A stretch of 64,000 nucleotides of DNA from Haemaphysalis longicornis (GCA_013339765.2 CM023449.1:227103712-227167711); one strand, 5' to 3'; counted from the stretch's first letter, positions 32,238 to 44,468 are shown. Made by a program: numbers and translations. Notes: a model not told the origin generated them from the sequence alone.

Positions 32238-35200
32238 TACAAATTACACTCCATTGCTGCTGCTGTGCAGGAGAGGCTATGGATAGCACACTTAGGAAGA
32301 GGCTCCATCCAGGGGCTGGCTGCATCTGTGTGGAAAAAGCAAACAATTCCTACTGCAGTGCGCTCCAGCAGTAGGCTGCTTTTGCGCGAAAAAGTAGTTG
32401 CCGCATAAGGATTTGTTAAGTTAATGAGAGCGCGCACACGCACACACTAAATGGAGAGTAAACGAACAAGCAGCTACGCAGCAACTCGTGCTAATCATAT
32501 GACCAGAAGAAAACAAACACACAAAAGTTTGGGTGACCTGACTCCCAACTTGAATCTCCCGAGTTTACTGTTGCTTGCTTGCAGAGTTTTATGTCTTCTG
32601 CATGGTTCATGTATTTTTATTAGGCAGAGATTAGGGTGAAAATCATTTAAATATAAATGCACTATTAAATTTTGAGAATATTAGTTTATTGCTTACCTCG
32701 TGGGTTCCTGTAAGCCCAATATTTGCAAAGCGGAGCCAGTCACCAAAGATGTAGCCCACTATCGACTGTGGCCTGGGTCACACCTGCAGCAGCTGGAAAC
32801 ATTGGGCGCGACTATAGTTATGGGCTGCATAGCAGTTCATAAATTGAACTGCTAAAACAAATCAAGATACGCTCTCATAAATTTTATACACTCACGAAAT
32901 ACTACTAGGGAATAGACTCTAAGCCTGTCGGACCTTTTTCTTCTTTTCTTCCTGTCCAACTGTATATAGATGACAGCTACCTCACTCGAAACAACAAATC
33001 TGAAAATTCGCTTGGTTGTAGAAGCGACGTTTCCTCCTCCAGTCCGGCAGATCTTTCACCTAAAAAAGAACACAAAGTCCTAAAAGGTATTACAGATGGG
33101 TCACACAAAAGAACACACCCATTAAAAACAAATGTGTATAATGGTCCAAGTTTACTTACATAATAAAGGGAACCAAAGTGGGAGCTCATAAACGAACTTC
33201 AATCCTAGTCTTTCTCAGCACTGAAAAAAGTTGTTTTGCATGTTTTAATACATGCTTGGAGCAGGCTAGGGGAAGAAAGGAGGAAGAACTTGAGCATTTT
33301 ACAACAACCGGGGCATTCTTTTTTTTTTACACGAATGCAGGAAGGTTCAGTTTTTCAGTCAAAGCCATGCGCATCCATTGCAGCCACTAAATTTGTTAGT
33401 GTTCACTTTAACCACGGTTTTTGTTTTTTCACGCTCGGCGTTGTTACTTCATCATATCAAATGCACCCTGTTCATCACTGCTGAGCATTTACAGGATTTT
33501 TCAAAAGTTGGGAAGTGCGCCTGGAACCACGGAAGTAAAATCCTTTGATTCAAGCTGTTCGAAACCGCACTCGATGGACAGTACTACTAGAACTAGCCTT
33601 TTTGCCCGAAGCATGTCGGTTTCATTTCGGCGGACGACGGCTGTGCATGATCAATGCAGCCGCAATGAAAGCGAGTTGGTTCCAAACTTCTGGTAAAGTA
33701 CGTGCAGTAGACAAAATTCTGTATCTAGAGTGACCTCTTTTGGGCGGAACAGCTCCCTTTAGAGGGAGTGGGTGATCGCTAGCATGACCAAGTACCTCCC
33801 ACACCTCCTACCCCCAATTACCCCCTTCCATTCTTTATCGGCTTGGTTGAAAGTGGCACCTGCCCTGGTCATTCCAGCTCCTGTTGTGCTGCGTGTTATC
33901 GATTTATTTCGCTTTTCCATTTTAATTCGCTAACCCACTAGCCATTTACACAATTTAGCAATATTTACTTACCAATTTCTATGGTTTCAGGATTGGCACT
34001 CATCGTCGATGAACTCCGCGGCTTTACTGGTTTGAGGGTATCTTGAAAACCATAGCCTGCAATGAAAGAGACTTCGACTCTTTACCAACTGCTATTTACC
34101 AGCCTTTTAGGGTGCATTTCTCACAACTCAAGAATGAGCTATGCTGCTTAATGCATTTCAAAAATGTAAGTCGCAAACAAACGCATGTGCTCGAACAGCG
34201 CACTTTTTCCCACCCTCTGTGACACCTTCAGCTCCTCAAAGTGCCCCTTTCTAACGAAGTTGGCTGTATAGTCACGCAAGTTGTCTGGTTGCTTATCGCT
34301 AGCGAAAAGAGCTACGACAAACGGCTCAGGTTTGCAGCTTTTAACAATAGCCCAGAAGTTTGACGAACTTTTTGGGATAGGTACACCATCATACCATCTA
34401 CATTAACCAGCAGCAAAATAGGCTACCAAGGGGTGCATTCTGACCTGTTCATTTGCATTAGCGTCGACTATATTCCGAAGTAGCTTGCACCTCCCCCCCT
34501 TTTTTTTCACGTTAAAGAACCCCCGGCGTTCCCAACATGATTATCACATCGCCAGGCAATTGGGGAAACAATATGCTTTTTTTTTTCTAAATTTAGCACA
34601 GCGAACTAACGTGAGACACATTATTTTGTTTCGCGTGCCCATGCCGCTACCTCACTTGCCGGACTGAAGTGAAAATCGTTCGAGTGTGCGCGAGGTTAGT
34701 TTTCCGAATTCACTTGGCACAAGGCGTGCAAAAATCGTTTCCGTGCAACGAACCCGTAACATCGATTCTTCCATCAATACTGCCTAGTATATTTCACCAA
34801 ACATATCAGGCCCCTTCACACTTGCGACGAAGCGACGCGATTTCGGAAGCTTTTGCCGCCCGGCGACAGTTTTGTCATTTGGTCTCGGCAAATTTGTCGC
34901 CGCGAAAGAAATCGCGTTGCTTCGTCGCAAGTGTGCATGGGCCTATAAGCAAGAAAATACTCACGAGCTGCTCCTGCACACCTTCCGCAATTCTTGTTTT
35001 CCTTGTAGGTCGCTCACATTGCCCAAACGCCGCCTCTGGCACTTTGTTTTGAATATCCAGCGATTAAACGGGTCTCGGTTGGACAGACCAGTGAGAAAGA
35101 TATAACTCCATCGAACAGACTACGACTGAACAAGCATGCGCTTGCGCATACACTTACGTCTACAACTGCAGTGTGCCAGGTAAACGATCCGGTGCAACAA

Positions 35201-35536
35201 CTGGAGCTGGGTACGCACGGGGTCCTCTCGGCAGTGGCGAGAAAAGACCCCTTTGGCCCTTGCCCTTTTTTCTTTCCCTCTCATATGGGGCGAGAAGGCA
35301 GTGGATCTCCAAGCAACTTTCCGCAGCCGCTGTCTGTCGCTGAAACCTGTCTGAGTGAACAAAAAGTGTGGGGGGATGCTACACAAAGAAACGTCGCACA
35401 ATGCGATGGGACACTTCTCCACCCGCCCTTAGGGACAGCGCCGCGGGGCTCGCCTTTTACATTCCAAAGTGAAGACAGCCTTACCTGCTCGTCTCGACGA
35501 ACAGAATGAGGAGGACTCGCGAGCAAGATTTAACAT
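32237..35536 (-). CDS. Five-exon gene model, 166 residues, unknown family
   Basis: Exons at 35485-35536, 33973-34056, 32981-33059, 32697-32772 and 32237-32446 (minus) join through GT-AG introns. Donors are GTAAGG, GTAAGT, GTAGCT and GTAAGC, and acceptors CATTGCAG, TTTTTTAG, GACCCAG and CATTTAG. All four junctions keep frame (phases 1, 1, 2, 0), and the total of 501 bases is a whole number of codons. Pieces of the product read MLNLARESSSFCSSRR, GFQDTLKPVKPRSSSTM, GLEEETSLLQPSEFSDLLF and SIVGYIFGDWLRFANIGLTG. The stop overlaps an AATAAA (TAAATAAA, 32232-32239). Exon 5 begins in a GTGTGCGTGTGCGC stretch and is the least certain. I do not recognise the family. It may be an accessory gene of the enclosing element or a captured host gene. 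Confidence 0.5.
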
Positions 35537-37007
35537 TATTTCATAAGGCATGACTTTGAACGAAACTGATCGATCGTGATGCACGAATCAAGGAACGCTT
35601 CATAACCAACATGAAATACGAGTGGCTACACGTCCAGTTTTATAGTAGTCCGGGATGTAGGGAGAAAATTTGTCAAAAACACCAGTGACATTTTTTTTTT
35701 GTAAACTAGAACTTAAACATTTTGATTCACTAGTCGGAAATATGATGCTTCGATGAAAAAAGAATTCTGGGCAACTTAACCAGTCTGGCTGGTGCGTACC
35801 GAATTTCTGCTGTGAGGTCACATAACTACAAAAAAAGGTTGTTTTTTTTCGTACATGTATGCTTTAAACAACCGAGTTACCCCTGCAGCCTTGAGCACTG
35901 TTAGTGAACACGATTACCTAATTTCTCGCCTGATCGCCGATAAAGCATGCCTTCGCCAGGAACGCCTTCACACATGGAGTCCCTTCCCCCCTCCCCCGTT
36001 AAACAGCTCCGAAAATTATTCTCATGACTAGAAATAATAGGATATCATTTCACAGTAAATCACTGGATATTACGTAACACGGCTAAAAACTACTCTTTCT
36101 AATGTTTTCAAAAATGTTTTCTGAGTGAATCTAGAGCAATCTCTCCCCTGCCCAAAGAACCACAACTTAATAGGAAATAAGCCACGAGTAAAATCAATCG
36201 GCTTTGTAATAGGTGTTGCTTGAAGTGTATTAAAGAAAAACGTAACAATGGACACAAATCGTAAGATAAACTTTTGAAACGCGGCATTAATAAAAAAAAT
36301 TCAGTAAGTGCAGTAAATAGTCTACCAAAATCAAAATACAACAATACGTTCAAAGCAAATAAGGCATACAAGAACCAGACAGAAGTCGGTGGCTGGTACC
36401 AACAAATATATTTTACATGACTTGCTCGAGACAGCGCACCGCTGGCGTTGTCTTATTAGCACTGTTTCCAGAAAACTGCACGTGCACTGCTTGCGAACTC
36501 AAACGCTTCGTCGTCGTTTTCTACTGTCGTTGTCTTCTTCCATCGTGGCGTGCTAGGAGCACACTACGAGTAACCATATCTGTTCTTAAAAATGTTTTCG
36601 CATCGAAATGCCTGTGAACCGAGAAGTCCGTGCATCGGAAATCCCGTGCGCCGAAACATGCTTCACCGAAATGTCCCAGACCCAGTCATAGCAGTAACAG
36701 GGAGACACTGTGATAGGATGATTCGTTTCATATTAGCTCGATGGCATAGGCGCCAACAAAGTGGGCTCTGAAAGGCTCGGATCTTCCCGCCCTCTTCCCT
36801 CCCCCCTCCTATTTTTCGAGGGCTTCGTGTCTTTGGGCCGCACATGAGGATGGGAAAAATATGGGTATGCAGCTTTTCAACTACAAATGCAACTCAAGGT
36901 GTTAAACGAAGTTCGTCTTGCCCCTTGCCTGTGTGAAGAATTCTGGCTTTGAGTTAGCAAAATGTCTGCAAGACACAGAATGGGAAAAAAAGGAGTCATT
37001 TCAATTA
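35537..37007. other. Unassigned interior of the 11-kb element
   Basis: Mostly AT-rich. 36600-36680 has a run of GAAATCCCGTGCGCCGAAAC-type phrases. 5' of the gene model start, sequence near 35540-35620 could hold its promoter, but no TATA or initiator stands out. Confidence 0.35.
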
Positions 37008-37103
37008 CATTTGAACCAGGTTGTAACGAACTTCCATGTGACGAATTCCTGGATTTAACGTTTTTCAAATCCCCATTGCCAGCCCCATTGAAAACGATGC
37101 GTT

Positions 37104-37939
37104 CAGGGTTCGCACAGGTCCTTGAAAACCTTGAAAACCCTTGAATTTAGTAGTGTCAATTTCAAGGCCTGGAAAGTCCCGGGATTTTTACATGGTCCTT
37201 GAAAACCCTTGATTTTTCCGGGGAGAATCAATGGCCCTGTCTTTTCATAAGAATTTAAAGTATTTGTCGTGAATTTTAGGTGCTAACAAATGTAAAGAAA
37301 CATTGTAACAATCAAGTTTCAGTGTATTGCGTGAAATTACAAGTTTGGTACATGTACTTTCATTATTACGAGGCAACATTGGGAGCAGGCACTTGTCAAT
37401 CCAATCCATGTCACGATACAATCCAGTGAAAGCCAGCTTTTGTTCTTTAACTTGCATCTTCCATCTAGTCTGTGGACGGCCTTTCATTGCATGTTTGCTG
37501 TGCCTCATACGCTCCATCTACGTTTGCTTTTACGTGCAAATGGTGGACGGGTACATAGTTCATCCTGCCTTGCAGCAACACTTGCGGATTTAATTTCAGC
37601 TGATACTCTCGTTGACAAAGCAGGAGATGCAGGCAACATTAACTAAGCTTTGAAATCAATCAGCCTCAGCAAACACAAAGGAAAAAGAAAAACCTCTAAA
37701 TACCAGCCATAAGGTAAAAAATAAAGCTGGGGAAGCATTTACAAACCCGTTAGCACCTATCTAAATGTGCACTAATGTGCTTAGGTATTGTGCAATAAAA
37801 AACTTTTGCATTGTGTTGGAAAAGTTGTAAATAATCCCAGATAAAACATTAGATGGGGATCTTGAAAATGTGTTTTCTGGTCCTTAAAAGTCCTTGAAAA
37901 ACCCTTGAATTTTCGCTTTTGAAGCCTGTACGAACCCTG
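37104..37939. mobile_element. 836-bp MITE with CAGGGTTCG ends, nested in the Tigger-like element
   Basis: The ends are CAGGGTTCGCACAGGTCCTT and, inverted, CAGGGTTCGTACAGGCTTCA. Subterminal CCTTGAAAACCCTTGAATTT phrases occur at 37116-37146, 37196-37215 and 37882-37911. GTT stands on both sides, but no longer duplication is evident. CAGGG ends suggest a hAT-like source. No transposase. Confidence 0.75.
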
Positions 37940-38201
37940 GTTTTCAACCTGATCTTTGTATAACGAAGGCATGGCAACAGTTACACCTTGATGTAACGAA
38001 TTCGCTACGCTGATGAGCCATTGTTTTTTGCACTTTTTCTAAAAAATTGGTTGGAGATATGCACTAATTTAGCGAACATTGCCCGCACTGCAAACTACCA
38101 TGCGTTTCCAATGTGAGTGTGGTGTCGGTTAGGTGCTAGGCCCAGCTGTCAGTGTGTATAGTCGCGCGTCTCCACTGCTTTCTGAGACGTAGGTTTGTTG
38201 G

Positions 38202-38435
38202 TGATGAGTTCTGCTACTAGAAAACGAAAAGCTTTGTCTTTTCAAGACAAGCTCGAAATTTCAGGTGCTGTCTTTGCCGGCAAGTAGGATGAATGTTGTC
38301 GTCCGGTACAGTATCCCAGCTAGCACCTTCTCAAAAAGTTTGAGTGCAGCAATTAAATAGCATCAAGTTCGCGAAAAGGCGCCCTTTCAGCATACGTTTG
38401 CTCCTTGAAACTGGTTCAGGCAGCGAAGAATGTCA
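38202..38435 (+). pseudogene. Tigger/pogo transposase N-terminus
   Basis: ATG at 38202 begins MSSATRKRKALSFQDKLEI, the start of the CENP-B-type helix-turn-helix domain of pogo/Tigger transposases. It hits a stop after 27 codons; shifted frames then read YPS-type and ETGSGSEECQKAKL pieces of the same domain. The catalytic DDE part is missing. Confidence 0.75.
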
Positions 38436-38729
38436 AAAGGCAAAATTGATACTTAAGTCACGCTTGCGAATACAGTGGTAAGTGACCTTGATTCTTTGGA
38501 CTGCCGTGTACTGAAAAACTTCGTGGGAAAGCAGAAGCCGCAAATAGAGCATTTTTTCACTGTGAAATAAATTCCTAAAGCGAGAGTTCACGATCCCTAA
38601 TGTCAAGTATTTTGATTTAGTTTGTGCTTCATTTACGCATGCCTTAATTCGAAACTTGCATATAATGAAGACCTGCATTTAACGAAAAATTTGAATTTTT
38701 ATCAACTTTGTTACATCCAGGTTTAACTG

Positions 38730-39385
38730 TACGGGTAACTGTATTTCAACGTGGTGCGCACTTTTACACGGCGGATACACCTAGACTTGCATCAAAATTC
38801 ACGAATTGATTACGTCTGCCGCAAAGGGAAGTTTTCAAAGTTTCAATTTCGTCTCCTGAATATTTTTATTAAGTTTCATCAAAGGTAATACAGTTGTCAA
38901 ACATTATAGCTTTTGCAGTGAATTAACAAGACCGCAGCAGCAGTCATCAAAATATTTAGGCAGCAATTGTGCCCACCAGCGTAGCGCTATGGGGAAGAAT
39001 TGGAGAGACAGCGGAAGGCAGTTTATATACGTAGACGTTAAAAGTTGAAACCACTTGAGAAATACAGTTATGCGGCTACAAAGGAAGGCTGTACAGCTTG
39101 GTTGGATACTTCGCAAGGGAATAAAAATACTTCGCAAGGGTTCCGGTGGTTGACTTCACCTTGGGTCCAGCGCCCATCGACATCATGCAGTTTATTTCCA
39201 TACTAAACTTATAACCAGGAGGCTAGCCGTTTGTAGCCCGGGCGTGAGCATAGGGTATCATAATTTGTGAGCACTTACGCGGTCATATAGGCTCGAGGCA
39301 GGAGCACGGATGTATGGTTAGCAACCGCCACCAACATGTTATGGAGAGGAAGATGTGAAACGAAGATATATTTACAAGGCGTATT
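38730..39385. other. Unassigned stretch
   Basis: AT-rich, with a local repeat of ACTTCGCAAGGG (39108-39120, 39130-39141). No gene seen. Confidence 0.35.
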
Positions 39386-39629
39386 CACACCCGCTGTGGT
39401 GGCTCAGTGGCTAAGGCGTTGTGCTGCTGAGCACGAGGATGCTGGTTCGATTCCCGGCCGCTGCGGCTGCTTTTCTGATGAAGGCGAAAAGCAAAAACGT
39501 CCGTCCGTACGAGATTTTGGCGCACGTTAAAGATCCCAAGGTGGTCAAAATTAATCCGGAGCCCTCCACAACGGCGCGCCTCATCGCCTGCATTGCATCG
39601 GCGCATTAAACCCTCTTATCCATCAACCA
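39386..39629 (+). mobile_element. Ruka-type tRNA-derived SINE, full length
   Basis: The tRNA-like head has an A box (TGGCTCAGTGGCTAAGG) and a B box (GGTTCGATTCCC), followed by the ixodid-tick SINE body (GCGCACGTTAAAGATCCC) and the GCGCATTAAACCCT tail. Target duplication ACAAGGCGTATT is exact on both sides (39374-39385, 39630-39641), so it is a fairly young copy. Transcribed by RNA polymerase III and mobilised by a LINE in trans (family knowledge). It is not a working tRNA gene. Confidence 0.92.
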
Positions 39630-41929
39630 ACAAGGCGTATTTACAGAACAGAAGGCCCCGCGCAAACCAAGAATGCCAGAGCTTTGTCTACTTCCTTTTC
39701 AATACATGTACACCTCATAGTCGATCTGAGCGCGCCCAGCGTCTTGTTTTGGCTACAATTAAGCACATGTCCTAGCAGGCTAGGCACTGGCGTTCGTGTC
39801 TCCTTCCTCTGTGGCTGACGCACCATAACAATACTGTTGTACTTTATATGGCTAATACGAAACAAAATAACGCGAAACTGCGATGTCGCAGTTTCGCATT
39901 GCATGCGCAGGGCAACTCTGGCTTACACTGTAGGTGTGAGTTTGTTGCAAATCTACCAGATCATCCAATGGGTGTTAATTCGATCACCGCATTGATAAGA
40001 AGTAGGTCTCACATTTTTGTTTTCTGCTTCAATAGCGCAGAAGTTGCAGTTCAAACGTGACAGGGACGTAAAAATTACACAAAACTTTCAATTCCTATTC
40101 ATTTTTCCTGTATTAATGTTTTTTAAAATAAATTTAACTTTATGATGCTTACTTGAAAATAGTTAAAAGCGTGTTTTCGTCTATATTTGAAGTAACCTGC
40201 ATTTTACTTCTAAATCGTTGTTTCCCGGCAACAAACAAGTGTGTTTCTCGATGACGCAAAGCACCTTCTGCTGCTCTGTGTTGTCGCTCTTTCTTGGGCT
40301 CGGTGCAGATGACAGAAAAGAAAAATACCAGGCAGCCTCACGCCGGAATACAAGACACAAGAGCAGGCTTTTGACGCACTTCCCCTGCGGCTCGGGAGAG
40401 GGGGAGCAAGCCCCCACCTGCCGCGCGCACCTGCATGAAACCCGCCTTGCAAAACGAGGGGAGCGGCGGTGGGCAACATTAGGACTAGTCATGAATGGGA
40501 CCAGTTGTTGACGGAGCTATTCCTTCAATTGAACCAAGGTCCTTCGAATGACTCTGATTGAACTCAGGGAACAAAGGCAACTGAGGGGAAAGTCGCCTTG
40601 CCTGAGAAATGTTTAGCGCGGACTCGCAGCGGCCAAAAACCACAACTGGTGCCCGATTGGGACTGTAATTTATCCTCCTCAACATGTTGGCGGCTCGGCT
40701 CATAACACAAAATAAACGCACGCATACACACTTACAACCGTTGTCTCAGCACATCTCCGGCGTCAAAATGCAGTCAAGCACTGAAATAATGTGGCTGCGA
40801 TTTTTAAAAGCACTGGCGTAGCCAGGATTTTATACCCGGGCGGGGGGGGAGGTGTTTGTTAGCCTCTCTTCCCGCCCTCACCCGTAAAGCTTACCCACTA
40901 AACTGCCTTTCTGTCTCTTCGTCAAGATGTCTGCTAAGAACAGACTGTTGGTTTCATTTGCCTAGAGCCTCCTTTTTCTTTATTTAAAGCCTAATTCGAG
41001 ATAGCTAGGTGATTGTGTATACTCTTTCAACCAATTTAACAATGTAACAAGCGGGGACCTTATTTCAGGTCATAACATAAAAGTTACGCCAGGGCTCGTG
41101 AGTTGAAGAAGTGGAAGGGGCTCAGACACAAGAAGCGCGGCACATTTACGCATTCGGAACAATTTCAAACAGCTGCCTCTCCATGCACATTGACTAGAGC
41201 TCTGATCTTTCTGATGTCAGGGGCCCAAACAGACATCTGTCCTCCTTAATCGTCTCTCCAGTCATCGACCAAGGCTTGTGATACTTTATCGAACCTAGTT
41301 TCCATGGCGCAACGCATGCTTTAGGAGCTGTGACGGGAGGTAACGGAGGTTGCATGAAGGCTGCGGAAAAGATTAAAACGAGAAGCTGAGGGAGGCACGT
41401 GTCGATCGTGGAAAAGAAGATAAAAAGGTGGCCTCTTAGCTGTGCCGATCCTTGGTACAAGAAAATATATACGTGACTGGCTGAACGAGCATGTGGCTTC
41501 CAGCGGTCTGTCAGCTTAAGACTGGTATTATGCTATTAGGCATTGTTGGCCCAAGCTGCCAGAGCTGCTCAAACAACCGGAAGTTGGCCGCGGAAGACAC
41601 GACAGAGATAGCAGAATCGGTGGCGACACGCCGATGGCACGAGATGCAAAGTTCTATATTTGTGAAATAAGGAAATATCCTCATCCTTTTAGTATGTCAA
41701 AATGGTGAAGAGGGAGCCAGAAGAACCGACCGGTACGCGCTGGAACCTGGAAGCGTTTTCTGGCGCGTGCGATTCACGTTTACACGAAATACCCGGCCTA
41801 GATGACACCCCTCCCCCCTCCACCCCACCTCCCTCACGAGAAATTTCGGGGGGAAGACGTCTTTTGACCCCCTGTAGCCCTGAAGACTTTGGTAAAAGCC
41901 AGTTGTCGTATTGTGCAATTAGTTTGAAC
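39630..41929. other. Unassigned interior of the 11-kb element, right part
   Basis: Contains the perfect small palindrome at 39872-39897, a GC-rich patch (40370-40480), a homopolymer-rich stretch (40838-40860, G-rich) and a purine-rich region (41690-41860). Open frames of 80-110 codons occur on both strands without splice or domain support. Confidence 0.35.
39872..39897. repeat. Perfect 12-bp palindrome
   Basis: GCGAAACTGCGA, TG, TCGCAGTTTCGC. Too short for an element end on its own; role unknown. Confidence 0.8.
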
Positions 41930-42606
41930 ATTTCTTTAATGCTTCAAGCATAACATTACTCTGCCGTTGTAACTTAAATGTTATGCTTATGTTCAGATTT
42001 ATATGTTACCTGACAGTACTACCTCGAGTATTTTAATAACATTAAATTTCTAAAGTTACGTCAACATTATGCCTTGAACATTGTAACAATGTTGCAATAA
42101 AGGTGTTACCTATAACGTTGCTGTGCGGTTGCTTCTTAACATTATAATAATGTTTACAGTTTTACATCCCATTAATGTTCTGCCGTGAACATGCTCTGAA
42201 CGTTATTATAATGTTTGAATTTTTACATTACTTTAATGTTGAGTCCTGAGCATTGTAATAACGTTACAATTTCTAACATTGGTCACAAGTTGTTTTCTGA
42301 ACATGCCCTGAACATTGTTATAATGTTTGTATATTTACATTACTTTAATGTTGAGTCATAAGCATTGTAATAACATTTAGCATTTCTAACATTGGTTGTA
42401 AGTTGTTTCCTAAACGTTAAATAAATTTTGGGAACAAAACGTTAACATACATGTTTGTTTTCAACATAAAAATAACGTTTCTAACATAACATAAACATTG
42501 AATGTTTTTTTTAAACGTTACATAAGCATTGCCACGTAACCCTTAACGTTATTTAAACTTTCGCAACTTCCAGGTAACGTTACTCTAATGTTCTGCACTA
42601 CTTGGG
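41930..42606. repeat. Right AACGTT/ACATTA-rich arm
   Basis: Iterated AACATTATAATAATGTT, AACGTTA and ACATTACTTTAATGTT motifs, in inverted relation to 31529-32105 at the outermost 20-25 bases. Inside it, a longer phrase (TACATTACTTTAATGTTGAG...) is repeated near 42225 and 42340. Confidence 0.65.
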
Positions 42607-42612
42607 GTTGTG

Positions 42613-43075
42613 CGCCAACTTGCTTGTGTTGGCTCACCTTTTTATAGATGATGTTAAATCTGTTGTATTTTCTCCCTTGCTTTTTAAAGCCCTTGTTACC
42701 CCATGCAGTCAAACGGCTGCTGGGATGAGTCCTTTCTTGTTGCTCCCCAAAACACGTCTTTACCTGCTTTACATGTTGGCTGATTTTTTTCTCTTTGGTG
42801 TTCCATTTCTTTTTCCTCCTGTCTTGTTTTTCTTTGTTTCTCCGAACATGTATATGCTGTCATGTTTTTCGCTTTCCCCCATTTGTGCAATCTCCTTGTT
42901 ATTGCTGTTGTCATGTTTATGTAATCTTCTTGTTCTTGCTGTTGTCGTGTTTACGTAGTTTTGATATTGCTCCTGTGTTTTCCCTTTATCATGACCATTG
43001 CAAGCCCTCGTTTCTGCCCCCCCCCTTATGTAATGCCCAAGACAGGGCCTTTAAGGTTAAATAAATGATGATTAG
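42613..43075 (+). mobile_element. CR1-like LINE 3' tail
   Basis: Shares ATGC-GTCAAAC-G-TGC with the LINE 3' region at 31490-31515, and ends CCCCTTATGTAATGCCC...TTTAAGGTTAAATAAATGATGA, the usual CR1-type terminus with a short microsatellite tail. No coding part remains. Whether it belongs with the LINE at 23630-31528 or is a separate 5'-truncated copy is unclear. Confidence 0.65.
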
Positions 43076-43114
43076 CGTGCACTTCGTGGGAATGACGGCG
43101 TGTCCTACCCGGCC

Positions 43115-43565
43115 AGCGGGTATTTCATTGTACGCTTCATTGACTCACTGTGAATGGTAAAACAACAAACGTAATGAAGATCGGTCTCATCGAGTTCTCG
43201 ACGTATGCGAGAAAGTTGTTTTCGCTCCAGGTGGTGTGTGCGCCGACCGTTCGGGTGATTTGGTAACGTGACATGACAGGCATATGATGCACTTGTCAGC
43301 GCAGTTTGTAAGTGTTTGTCTAAGGTGTCGTTAAGCTCCGATTATTTGTTAGCCCACGTTTCGTGTCCTTCATTTTGCATGTGGGTGGTCACGCTAGTAC
43401 AGTGGAGCTAATAATCTGCCGCTAATTATCGTCCAAATCGTCGTGACCGACATGCGCAGTTCGTGGCGCAGGCGTTTTTACCTAGGGCCTAACAGTGAGT
43501 CTTATTTAGGGAAGTTTGACCACGGTTATTGTGAACGCCTGGTATGCAAAATGCGCACTTCTTAA
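43115..43565. repeat. Outer flank of module F (inverted duplicate of 22448-22845)
   Basis: Contains GAGAAAGTTGTTTTCGCTCC, GGTGTGTGCGCCGACCG and GCATATGATGCAC in the same order as the reverse strand of 22448-22845. Marks the left edge of the F block. Confidence 0.75.
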
Positions 43566-43679
43566 CACGACCGGGCAAATAAAACTTCCGGCAGTGAGTT
43601 GCTGGTACGAGCGAAACAAACGTGTGATGGCCTGTCTGTAGCGTCCTTATTTACTGGCGATCTCTCCAGTATCGTTTCT

Positions 43680-44250
43680 GAGCTATATGAACGAGAAAGC
43701 GACTGTGCTGTCCGTAGCCGTGCTATCTCCAGGTGTCGCGATGATTCAGTTGATGGTCGAGTTCTTAAAGGGTTAAGCACAGAAACAGAAGTGTTATGTC
43801 GAGCTGCTTGATGCACTTGCGAATTGCCGGAAGGCCAAAAGGCTCCAACAAGCCATCATGAATGCACTTTTGGCCTGTAGAGTGGCTTGTAGAATAAGCT
43901 TTCTGACTTCGCGAAACTGAAGTGGCTTGGTGTGTCATTCTTTGTTTGCAGGCATCACACTCGTCTGCAAGCCCCTGATCTGCTGGGACGAAAGGACTGG
44001 GCTAAAGAGGCCCAGCGTCTGTAGTCGACTAGCTCATGATATTAGAGTTCATTATCCATGTCGGAGCGATCAAATAGTCTCCTCCCCATAGTCACCTCGA
44101 CTTCTACCAAGCGTATGAGCTTAGCCATGACATTTGTGAACAAGGACTGCCTCAACTGTTCAACCCAGATGAAAGGCCATGCTTGAAATGTAGTTGAGTT
44201 GTTACAATTGACGGCTCTAGCAATATTTTAGTAATTTGAGTGCTGCGTGT
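43680..44250 (+). repeat. Tandem duplication in module F, copy 1
   Basis: Aligns with 44805-45370: AACGAGAAAGCGACTGTG, GTGCTATCTCCAGGTGTCGC, TTGCAGGCATCA, TCGTCTGCAAGCCCCTG and TCTCCTCCCCATAGTCA occur in the same order, about 1.1 kb apart. Its reading frame is broken by a stop after VEFLKG. Confidence 0.8.
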
Positions 44251-44468
44251 GTCATTGCTTTCAACAGATTTCATGCTTCTGACGCTCGCTGCATTTTTTC
44301 ACTGAGCCACGCAATGAAATGGCAAGCTAGCGCTGCGCCATGTAGTCGTAACGGCGACGCAAAGCAGCAGCATTTAATGAAAGTACACGCATAGTGCGCA
44401 TGCACGTACACAAAAGCGCGGGGCACCGCTGCTGACGAGCCTGCAGTCCGCCCGACTCACAAACTTTT

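Larger units (their letters stand above)
37008..38729 (+). mobile_element. Tigger/pogo-like element, decayed
   Basis: Right end inverted CAGTTAAACCTGGATGTAAC with TA outside (38730-38731); the left end CATTTGAACCAGGTTGTAAC is a diverged partner with TA at 37006-37007. The taaCGAA phrases near both ends are typical of the group. It contains the start of a transposase (38202-38285) and is split by the element at 37104-37939. Confidence 0.75.
31529..42606. mobile_element. Apparent 11-kb element with AACGTT-rich inverted arms
   Basis: The outer ends are CCCAAGTAGCACCAAAACATTA on the left and, inverted, CCCAAGTAGTGCAGAACATTA on the right. Inside each end lie 570-680 bases of loosely iterated AACGTT, ACATTA and AATGTT motifs found nowhere else in the window. 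Between the arms are a five-exon gene model (32237-35536), a Tigger/pogo relic, a Ruka SINE and unassigned sequence. CR1-like sequence abuts both outer ends. No clear target duplication was found, and no transposase was recognised, so its class is open. The alternative is two unrelated arm-like elements flanking host sequence. Confidence 0.5.

Noticed and set aside
39386..39629. tRNA gene suggested by A and B boxes
   Set aside because: No cloverleaf closes around the boxes, and a SINE body, tail and target duplication follow. Same for 50877-51094 and 58900-59090.
41689..41953. Overlapping frames on both strands as a gene in the 11-kb element
   Set aside because: Purine-rich composition explains open frames on both strands; no splice sites or homologous copy support either.
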